A stretch of 64,000 nucleotides of DNA from Edaphochlamys debaryana. Its lineage: Eukaryota; Chlorophyta; Chlorophyceae; Chlamydomonadales. The notes beneath the pieces are model-generated. The model had not been told where the DNA came from. It saw only the letters and a program-made list of their open reading frames with translations, and did not search any database. This document shows positions 25,134-35,100 of this stretch, in pieces. The DNA is taken from positions 372,001 through 436,000 of the forward strand of contig JAEHOE010000085.1 in assembly GCA_016858145.1 (NCBI GenBank), written 5' to 3'. Each line of letters starts with the position of its first letter. The stretch's first letter is position 1. The position numbers and the translations under genes are program-made.

Positions 25134-26346
25134 AGGGGGGAGTCAAGCGGAGGAGCTTAGGGCGGCTAGGGCGGGCTAGCAGATTGATAGTCGGGTAGTC
25201 GAATTTGCTGTCGGGTAGTAGGGCTGCTAGGTTGCGTGGGTGGCAGAGCTGAGCGTCGCGGTCAGTGATTCAGACAACTGGCGGACTGAGTGACACGCTA
25301 GTGAAGTGTACTGACGTGCGATTCGTCTCGCGCGGGCCGGCCAACTGACTGTTTACAGTTTGCTGGTAATACGGGTGGCAGGTTGGTACCGTTAGTAAGC
25401 CTGGGAAGGCAGGGGTCGCCGGCTGCCTTGGGGCGTTGTGATCACCCCTGCGTGCAAGGACTCTCAGTGATTGGGTCGCTCTGGAACGGAAAGGGTGCGG
25501 GTGCTGCGGAGGTGGTAGGCAGGGGTAGGTGAGGAGACCCTCAGGCGCTGCAAGGGGATGGACATGGGGATGGAGCCAAGCGCCAGGCGAGTGCAAGAAG
25601 CGGAGATGGTGGATGCCTCCGAGCGACCGAGCTCCGAGCCTTCCCCCATCAATCAGCTCCTTCGCTTATCTCCTTTTATACATATACTATATTGGGAGAA
25701 AATGCCAGAGGTACTCAAGATGCATCGAAGGGCATCGCAGCCTGGTGACAGCTCTTCCCTTCTACTGTATTTCGCCCACAGATACATGTGTGCGCATCAA
25801 TGTGTCGTGAACGACTACTTCATATGCACTGATTCTACCTGATTAGGTGCAGAGGCGCAAGTCAACGTGCTGAGGAGGCCGCGCACCTACACAACGAGCA
25901 GCAGCAAGCCAGCACAAGGAGCCTGCCGTCTCTTATAGCCCAGTAGCCATGTCGCTTGACCCGCAACGAGTTAAGCAGTCTGCACATTCACCAGCCATTG
26001 CTCCGCGACATCGAGCAAGTCCACGCGAGTCATGGCCTTCTCCTTCTGGCAGATGGCAGCGGTTCGTGCTCGGCCAAAGGGCCCGACCTTGGCACCGCTC
26101 GCCCGCTCACCTCGGGCACGCCTTGACTTGGCTGCCCTGGCCTCCCTCCCTCTTCGCAATTGCCCTCCGGCGCTTGCACACTACCCTCGCCCTCACAGCT
26201 CAGTTGCAGCGCCGACCCCTGTTGCAACTCAGTTCACGCGCAGTGCATTCCCCCGAACGGCCGCGACCACGGGTACTCAACTAACGCCCCCCTGAGGGCC
26301 CCAGCCGCAACACGACGCCTGGGCTGCGCCCCGCCGCGCAACTGCC
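25134..26346. other. Spacer, second copy
   Basis: Copy of 19401-20612 with two visible changes: A at 26010 and one extra C in the run starting about 26286. No gene recognised. Confidence 0.7.
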
Positions 26347-29300
26347 ATGGTGGCTGCCGGGCCAGGCGACGAGGCTGGCAGCTGCCCAGGCGGGCTGAGC
26401 TGGGAGGCATTGCGCAGCGTCTTCGGGCTGCGCTTCCTGCCGCCCAGCCGAGAGCAGTCGGAAGCGGGCATTGCCAGCCTGCTGGGCGTCTTCAGATCTT
26501 TCCTTGCTGCGGTGAGGCGCCTGGGCGGGATCTGGCATGCGCAAGACCTTCATCTGCCATGACCCGTGATGCGCTGATGCCGCTCCTTCTCTCTCCCCGC
26601 GCAGCTCAAGGACAGCAGCAGCGCCGTCTGGCCCTCCCTCCTCCCCGCTGACCTCAAGGCCCTGACAGCCGCCTGCGCGGCCGCAACCGACGCCCAGGCC
26701 GTGACCTGGTTCCCACAGTTTGGGGCCGCGCTGCTCGCCCTTGGGTCAGGCCCCTACTGCATCGGCCCCCGCCCCGGCACCCTGGCCCTGCACCTGGTGT
26801 GCCTTGACGCCTGGAGGTCCTGCACTCACAGGTGCGCCAAGCTAACAGTGCCCAAGACACATGCAGTCCTGACCCAAGGGCCCCTCCTCACCCCCACCTC
26901 CCGCTCCTCCCTTGCCCTTCCTCAGCACCCCAAGCGGTGCCAGCAGCTCAGCGGAGAGCGCTGCCTACGAGCTGGAGCCATGCGGCACCGTGCCCGCGGC
27001 TGAGCTGGGCCGCCTGCTGCAGGACGTTCGAAAGCGGATGGGCCAGGCTGAGGAGCAGCGGGCGAAGGGCGTCAAAGGCTTCCAGCGCACCCCCGGCTTC
27101 ATCCTGTCTGTGGTGGACACAGCCGTCGTCGCCTTGCAGAGCCCAGAGCAGGGAGGCAGCGGCAGCTCTCAGGGGGTGGCAGACGCAGGTGCCGGCGGGC
27201 GGACAGCACGTGGGCGCTACACGGATGTGGGGCTGCACACAAACACCGAAGTCCCCGACACCTGCTGGCCGCTCGTGCGGTCCGTGCTACACGTGAGCAA
27301 GGGGTTTGAGGGGTATCATTGAGTAATCGGTTCTTACCTAAACTACGCGTTGAGATCTTCAGGCTTCCAGGGACCGGTTTTTGGTGTTTGGCTCGGCCTT
27401 TGCACCGCCCCGCCCTTGTAGGCTCTCCTGGAGCACTCGCCGGGCTGCAACCCCGTCAGCCCCCCAGCGCTGCTCTTTGAGCGTGCCCTGGCTCATCTGG
27501 AGCTATGGCTGCTGCAAGGCATCGTGCGGAACCTTGGCCAGCAGGCATGGCAGCTACTGCCGCTGACTGCTAGCGGCGCCACAATGCCGCAGCCTCTCGA
27601 AGGCGGGTCACGACGTGAGCACATTCGAGGTAGCCTGCGCCACAGCGCGTCAGCACATTGACTCAGCTGTCAGCGTGTGCGCACAAGCGCTGGCACGGGC
27701 CTACGAGCTGCCGGAGCCGGGATCGCCACGGCTGGCAGGGCAGGCCACGCTGCCCCGGGGTACTCTTCCGGCGGGGTTTCAGCCCGCCCAGGAGGAGGGT
27801 GGCATCGCAGCTGCACGACAGCGCGCTACCCGCAACCTGGGCTCCGTGCCGCTCCTGCCCCGCGGCTCCAGCTTCACCGCCATCCTGTCGCACCTCCGCG
27901 ACAAGCCGCAGTGGCGGGGGCCCACAGGCGACGTGCAGTACCAGCTGGTGCTGCGGAGCGTTGAGCGGGAGCTCTTCAGCAGAGCCGCGGCGGGCTTTGA
28001 CAAGGCAGCAGCAGCTCTCAGCGAGGCAGAGGTGGCTGCCCTGGAGGCGGTGGTGGACACCTACCGGATGAAGCTGCAACGCTTCCTTGCTACGCCGGCC
28101 GCAGCGGCCGCGGCGGCTGCGGGAGGGGTTCTGCGTGCGGAGCTGCTCAGCAGGGAGCTACTGGTCGTGTGGGTGGCGTACTGCCTCGTCCACTCGGCCG
28201 CCGGCCGGCAGTACAGCACCCTGCGGCAGTACGGCGTCGCACTGTCGTACAAGGACCTGCGGCACTTGGTGCTGTCGGACAAGGCAGCGGTGGATGCGGC
28301 GCTGGCGGTCGCCGCCTACCTGCGGCGCTGGACGTCTCCTGGCAAGGAGCTCTTTTCGCTGAGGGACGAAGGCGCAGCCACCTTCGACCTGGCCCGGGCC
28401 CTTGTGCCCAAGCTCTCGAGGCTGACGAAGCTGTTGGCAGAGGAGCAGGAGAGAGCTGCGGCGCGGCGGGCGCAGCACTGGGAGGAGGTGCAGCGCAAGC
28501 AGAAGGAGGCGCAGAGGCTGCGTGAGGAGCTTCGGCGGCTTGAGACAGAAGGCGCCAGCTTGAAGCTGAGGCGAGATGAGCTGCGCAGCGCAGAGGCACA
28601 GAGGGGGCGCGCGGTCAAGTCCCGGACGTCCGGCTGGACGTTAAACTCGCCCGAGCTCAGCAAGGCAGAGCAGGATGTCACCCAGAACAGCGCGTTTCAA
28701 AAGAGAACCGAGGCACAGCTCCAGGAGACGCTGAAGGCCCCGCTAGCCGTCATCCAGCCCCTGCCCGCGGATCCAGACCGCGCTCGCGTCTGGATCTTCT
28801 TCCTGCACATGCCGACCCTCCTCCGCTCCCTCGCCCGCACCAGCTTTCTGGCCCAGCAGGTGCTGCTGCCTCGGCCCCTCTCCGCCAAGATCCTCAGCGC
28901 CGTCACCGTCGGGGGCCTGCAGACATCCCTCGCCAGCCACTACAACTCCCATCGGCGGACAGCTCCGGAGGGCTCCGAGGGCGCCGTGAAGCTGCGGTCC
29001 CCTGACCTTCCACCCGCGGCACGGGACGTTGGGCCGCGGAGCGTCGACGAGTGCCAATCCCCCTCGGATGGTGTGTGGCACCCCGACACGCTGAAGCCCC
29101 GCATGGCATGGTGTGGCAGCGGTGCGGAGGCTGACATTGGGCTGGGGGCGTCGGGCTGCTTCAACCCGTTCGCCCCTGTGCCTGCGTCGGCCGTGGAGCT
29201 CTTCTACACTGCCACCCTTCCGGCCGAGGCTGCGGCCCTGCAGAGGGCGCTGCACACGCCCGAGAGCCCCTCGGCGGAGCGCGGCAACTGGGCCCTTGCC

Positions 29301-30410
29301 CGGCAAGGTGTAGCTGGGCTGGGTCAGGACAGGGGCAGGTGTGAATACCTTGGCTAGGCTCAGGCTACGGGACTGGGGTAATGACACTGCTTCTAAGGCA
29401 GGCTTCTAAGGCAGGCTTAATAGGCAGCCTCCTTAGGCAGGCTTCTAAGGCGGGCAGGCAGGCAGGCAAAAAAAACACAGCGCTGGACCGAAACACTTCC
29501 CGCGTTTCCCTCACACCGCCCCGCCCCTTCCGATGCCTCCACAGACCTGCGCCCTGACTGGCTGTCCAAGCCCGGTTTCCTGGACTTCGCCTCCCTCCGC
29601 GCCTTCCCCCTGCGCCAGCTCTGGCGCCTCTGCGTGGCCCTACGCGAGCGCACGCTGCCGCTCGGCCACCCTGCCGTACACGTGCTCGTACGGCAGCTGC
29701 TGTACCACATCGGCACCCTGTCGGACGATGAGGCTCCGCAGCCGCTGCGGCGGGCGGGCTGGGATGAGGCCCCCAACGGCGTGCTACACACGCTGTGTGC
29801 CGAGCTGGAGGCTCTGGCAGACGAGCTCAATCCGGCCCCGAGGGAGCACGAGCGGGCGCGGGGCGGGCCGGGGCGGGGGCGGCAAGGCTGGGAGCGGCGG
29901 CGTCAGTGGAGGTGGCGGTGGGGAGGGCGGCAGCGGGGGGGAGGGCGGGGCGGCGGCGGGCGGCAGCGGGGTTGGGGAGGGCGCAGCAGGGGCCAGCCGG
30001 CAGGAGGGCGGTGGCGAGAGCGCAGCGGGGAGCAGCGGAGAGGGCGGCGGCTCAAGCACGAGCGCAGGGCCCTCAGCCGCAGCCCCCGAGTCCTCGGAGG
30101 CTGCGGGGCCCAGCGCGAGCACGAACCGCACCACGGACGCTCCAGCAGCAGCCTCCAGCGACAGCGCAGGGCCAGGGCCTTCCCCTTCAGCCCCCTGCGA
30201 CGGCGACGGCGCAGGGCCGGGCCCCTCCTCCTCACAGTCCTCGGCCGCCGACCCCCTGGCCTGGCGGGAGCCCCTGCTGGCCCGCCTGCGCGTCCGCTCC
30301 TGGCTGCCCCTGGCACCCCTGCTGCTGCAGTGGGCGCACGGCTCGCCCTCGCGCCGCGTGGCCCTTATCCTGCTCGCCTGCGCCGACTGGCTGGCCAAGC
30401 ACCCGATTGA
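26347..30410 (+). pseudogene. DUF3638/DUF3645 protein, N-terminal fragment, copy 2
   Basis: Same six-exon layout as copy 1, shifted by 5734 bases (26347-26511, 26605-26831, 26926-27292, 27422-27614, 27739-29307, 29545-29850). The coding change I see is Q to R in the ELFS region (A at 22233 becomes G at 27967); the other differences fall in introns. At 29851 it again enters MYND sequence out of frame and closes at 30408-30410. As with copy 1, the conserved DUF3638 core is absent. Confidence 0.82.
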
Positions 30411-30867
30411 GGGCGGGCCCGACGGGGCCCAGTGGGCCCGCGCCGCCGCCCACATGCTGCGCGCGGCGCGGCAGGCCCAGGTTCTGGATCCTGGAATGGG
30501 CATGGTGGTGTCCGGCGCGCTGCTGGCAGCTGGGCCCGGAGGCGACCGGGACTGGCAGCCGCAGATGCATGCGGTGATGGACTACTTTGCCCGGGCCGGC
30601 AATGCGTCCATGGTGCCGCTGCTGTGGTGCGTGGAGCTGCCGGAGGCGGAGGTGGCGGCGTGGCTGCCGCGGAGCTGCGGCCTGGGCGAGGCGTGCGTGA
30701 GCCTGGCCGGCGACGGCGAGGCGGGGGTGCGGCTGCAGGCCTGCGCCGGGTGCCGCGCCGTGCACTACTGCAGCCGCGAGTGCCAGAGGGCGGCATGGCT
30801 GGCGGGGCACAAGGAGGAGTGCGCGGGGGCGGCGGCGGCGGCGGCCAAGCGGCGCGCGGAGGGCTGA
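29851..30867 (+). pseudogene. MYND protein 3' fragment, copy 3
   Basis: A third copy of the final 339 codons and stop of the MYND gene, identical to copy 2 as far as I can compare by eye. It lacks a start and upstream coding sequence, and is preceded by the out-of-frame DUF3638 exon of unit 2. Confidence 0.9.
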
Positions 30868-32021
30868 AGGGGGGAGTCAAGCGGAGGAGCTTAGGGCGGC
30901 TAGGGCGGGCTAGCAGATTGATAGTCGGGTAGTCGAATTTGCTGTCGGGTAGTAGGGCTGCTAGGTTGCGTGGGTGGCAGAGCTGAGCGTCGCGGTCAGT
31001 GATTCAGACAACTGGCGGACTGAGTGACACGCTAGTGAAGTGTACTGACGTGCGATTCGTCTCGCGCGGGCCGGCCAACTGACTGTTTACAGTTTGCTGG
31101 TAATACGGGTGGCAGGTTGGTACCGTTAGTAAGCCTGGGAAGGCAGGGGTCGCCGGCTGCCTTGGGGCGTTGTGATCACCCCTGCGTGCAAGGACTCTCA
31201 GTGATTGGGTCGCTCTGGAACGGAAAGGGTGCGGGTGCTGCGGAGGTGGTAGGCAGGGGTAGGTGAGGAGACCCTCAGGCGCTGCAAGGGGATGGACATG
31301 GGGATGGAGCCAAGCGCCAGGCGAGTGCAAGAAGCGGAGATGGTGGATGCCTCCGAGCGACCGAGCTCCGAGCCTTCCCCCATCAATCAGCTCCTTCGCT
31401 TATCTCCTTTTATACATATACTATATTGGGAGAAAATGCCAGAGGTACTCAAGATGCATCGAAGGGCATCGCAGCCTGGTGACAGCTCTTCCCTTCTACT
31501 GTATTTCGCCCACAGATACATGTGTGCGCATCAATGTGTCGTGAACGACTACTTCATATGCACTGATTCTACCTGATTAGGTGCAGAGGCGCAAGTCAAC
31601 GTGCTGAGGAGGCCGCGCACCTACACAACGAGCAGCAGCAAGCCAGCACAAGGAGCCTGCCGTCTCTTATAGCCCAGTAGCCATGTCGCTTGACCCGCAA
31701 CGAGTTAAGCAGTCTGCACATTCACCAGCCATTGCTCCGCGACATCGAGCAAGTCCACGCGAGTCATGGCCTTCTCCTTCTGGCAGATGGCAGCGGTTCG
31801 TGCTCGGCCAAAGGGCCCGACCTTGGCACCGCTCGCCCGCTCACCTCGGGCACGCCTTGACTTGGCTGCCCTGGCCTCCCTCCCTCTTCGCAATTGCCCT
31901 CCGGCGCTTGCACACTACCCTCGCCCTCACAGCTCAGTTGCAGCGCCGACCCCTGTTGCAACTCAGTTCACGCGCAGTGCATTCCCCCGAACGGCCGCGA
32001 CCACGGGTACTCAACTAACGC
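29851..32021 (+). repeat. Segmental duplication unit 3, truncated (2171 bp)
   Basis: Matches unit 2 from 24117 to 26287 with no difference that I can find, then departs after the shared CTAACGC into single-copy DNA at 32022. It holds the MYND 3' fragment and most of the spacer upstream of the DUF3638 gene, but none of that gene's N-terminal exons. Confidence 0.95.
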
Positions 32022-32154
32022 GTGATGGAAGCCTAAGGGTGAGCCTAAGCGTGAAGACCAGATTGACCTTACTACAGGCAGCCAGCTGGGTGGCTACTGA
32101 CTCCTGTGCACCGTGCTGATCCTATAATGCTCTGCCCGTCCCCTACTCCCGCAG
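30868..32154. other. Spacer, third copy, joined to an intron of the DUF3638 gene
   Basis: Bases 30868-32021 are the third copy of the MYND-DUF3638 spacer. From 32022 the sequence is single-copy. A GTGAGC donor-like site near 32039 and the CCCGCAG acceptor at 32148-32154 suggest that 32039-32154 is an intron of the DUF3638 gene preceded by about 17 bases of a truncated exon. Confidence 0.6.
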
Positions 32155-35100
32155 TACCACCGCTACGATGTGCACGGCCGCTTCGGGCACCTGCAAGCCA
32201 ACTCCGTGCCAGCACGCCTTCAGCTGGCGGCCCTCTACGCCGCCACCGGCACCCTGCTGCCCGAACCTGGAAGCCGCGCCACGGGTGGGCAGACGGCGAT
32301 GACCCTGCTGCGGCAGTGCTGGGGCACACGGCCCCTGGCACCGGAAGAGCGGCAGCAGCTGCGGAGTGTCGGGCGGCTGGGGGGGCTCCTGTGCCCCGGC
32401 TTGCGGCTCCTGGCGGCTGAGCTCGAGGCCTCGGCGTCACAGCTCAGCCACCTCCACCCTGGCAGCCCGTCGGAGGCTGATCAGCCTGACAGCGGCAGCG
32501 GCGACCCGCTGAATCTGCAGGACGCCTGCCGCCTGTACCTGCAAGATGCCAAGCGCGGCGGCCTGGGCTGGACAGGGCTCACCCTGCGGCTGCGCCTGAC
32601 GCCGAGCGAGGAGCAGCGCCTGCTGGGCCTGCGCAGGCTGCACCTGCCAGAGCCCACCTGGAGGCGACTGGGGCGGTTCACGGCGATAGACCTGCCCGAG
32701 CCCTTCCCGGTGCCCGGGACGTACGTCGCTGATGTGGAGGCGCTCCTTGCGTCGCTTGCTCAGCCGCCGCCGCCGGGCGACGGCAGTCCCGGCAGGCCTT
32801 GCCCACCATACCCGCTGGCCCCAGCAGCTGGGGCCGCCTACCGCACGCCTTTGGAGAAGGCTATGCATGAGGAGCTGGAGGCCAGCTGGAGGGCGCACCA
32901 CGCACTGACGCCGCCCGAGGACATGGTCCTGGACAGCCCCGCGCTGCTGCCCGTCTTGAGGAGCAAGCAGGTGAGGTTCTGCTGTGTCGTGTGATAGTGA
33001 GGGTCGTCGGGCTGTGACAGGTGCTTGTGCATGCCGAGCCCATGCCCACCCGTCGGCAACTTTGCCCATGCGTAACTTGTACTTCGCCCTCCCCTGCGCC
33101 TCAGGCGGAGGTCTCGCAGCGGCGCGCCGCCGCCGAGGCCTTCCTCCTGTGCCACCTCTCTGCTGTGCCTCCGGACGTGGGCCCCCACGGCACCGCCTTC
33201 CGCCTGCTTCGCCTGGCGGACTGCACCCCGTCCTCGGGGCTCGCCGACCTGGTGGTGGCTGCCTCGCGGCCTGAGACGCTGCGGCAGCTCAACCCCTTCC
33301 TGTCCCAGGCTGCTGAGGCGGGGCTGCGTGAGGGCGTGCTGACGTGGCTGGCGCTGTGTGTGCTCGAGGACCGGCTTGGGCGGCTGGTGGCGCTGGCGGA
33401 GGCGGGGCAGGAGCACCGCGTGCAGCTGGTCGAGGTGGGTCGGGAACGGGGGCCCTGCGGATGATTTTGGTGGGCCTGATTGTGTGGCACACTATGATTC
33501 CCACAGTTGTGCCCTAGTAACGTTGCGCTGTGCTCAGTGCCCTTACTAACGTTAGTTGCCCCACATGTTCGTTCGTTGTCCCATGCAGGAGTTACAATGC
33601 CGGCGCGTGTGGGACGTGCGGGCCCATCCCAAGTGGCTGGTGTTCGAGGCGGAGGGGCGGCTGCAGATCCGGCCTCGGCAGTACGCCCTGGCTGCACACC
33701 TAATGGACCCCGCCCACGCCGGCGCCATTGCTCAGCTCAACATGGGCGAGGGCAAGACCCGGGTCCTCCTTCCCATGCTGGCCCTGCACTGGGCGGACCG
33801 CAGCAGAGTGGTGAGCAGGGCTGCAAGGAAGCTGTAGATCAGCATCAGCAGAACAGTGGTGTGGAGGTGGCTCAAATCCCTGAGTTGCTCCGCTGCCGTG
33901 TCGTCCTGTCGCACGCCCCGTCAGGTGCGGCTGACGTTCCTGTCCAAGCTGCTGGGCGAGGCTCACGAGCACCTGCACGCCACCCTCACCGCCTCGCTGC
34001 TGGGCCGCAAGCTCTTTGCGCTGCCCTTCCACCGCGATGTGGAGCTCACGGAGGCGCAGGTGCAGGCCATGCTGTGCGCGCTGAGGCACTGCCAGCAGGT
34101 GCGCACGTGGTGGGCGTCTGCGGGGTTTGCCGGTCGGGGCCGACAGCACGGCGTCTGCGGGGGCACTGCGTGAGGCCTTCCGCTTTGCTTCCCTTCCGCT
34201 TTGCTCCCCATGCACACAGAATGGAGGCCTGCTTATGGTTGCCCGCGAGCACCGCCTGTCCCTGCTGCTCAAGGGAGCCGAGCTGCGCCTGCGGGCGGGG
34301 GCGGGGAGGGACCGAGAGGTGCGGGAGGCTGTGGCCCGATGCTGCTCGGCCCTGGACGAACTGGCCGCGCTGCCGTACATGGACGTGCTGGACGAGAGCG
34401 ACGAGATGCTGCACCACAGGTGATGAGAGGACTGCTGAGGTGCACGAGCAGCACACCGGTAGGCGTCTCAACAGGGCCAAACACGCTAAATCGCGCGGAT
34501 ACCCGTTCCGCCCCACAGGGACCAGCTCATCTACGCGTGCGGCTCCCAGACTCCACTGCCAGAGCTTGCGGGGCGCGCAGGCATGGTCCAGGCCGTTTTG
34601 GGCGCCCTCACGCGCCTGGCAGCCTCAGGCGGCCTGCCCCTGCCCGAGGGAGGGTTCGTGCTGGAGCCTCCCCGGGGCAGCTCGCCCCTTCCTGGCGGCG
34701 GCGCAGGCGATGCGGCCGCCACGACCCTGCCCCCGCCACCGGGGTCCTTCTGCGGGCTGCGTCTGCTGGCCGGCCAAGCACAGCCGAGGCGGCGCCTGGT
34801 GGACGCTCTGGTTTTGGAGCTCCTCAGGCGCCCGCCCCGACAACTGCTCTGGCTGAAACAATGCGCGCTGCTGGTACGTCCACAGCTTGCACCCCATTCC
34901 CTGACACCTTTGATTCGCCCACGGCCAACTGTCCCTTGCGTCCCACCCTACAGGAGCGCATCCTGGCCTGCATCCTCAACACCAGCTCCTCTGCAGAGGA
35001 TTATCTGGGCCCCAATGCGGTGGGCGACGGTGAGGGTCAGCTGACGCCCGACCGGCTAGCCCAGGTGCTGGCGCTGCGGGGGCTGCTGGGCTGTGGGCTG

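Larger units (their letters stand above)
24117..29850 (+). repeat. Segmental duplication unit 2 (5734 bp)
   Basis: Direct head-to-tail copy of unit 1. It begins abruptly at the G-rich MYND sequence immediately after the DUF3638 exon of unit 1 and ends at the equivalent exon base. It shares the A at 26010 with unit 3 (31743), where unit 1 has G (20277). Confidence 0.97.

Noticed and set aside
18384..32021. CRISPR-like or satellite array
   Set aside because: The repeat is a 5.7-kb gene-bearing segment in two and a half copies, not short spaced repeats; the rest of the window is intron-bearing eukaryotic DNA.
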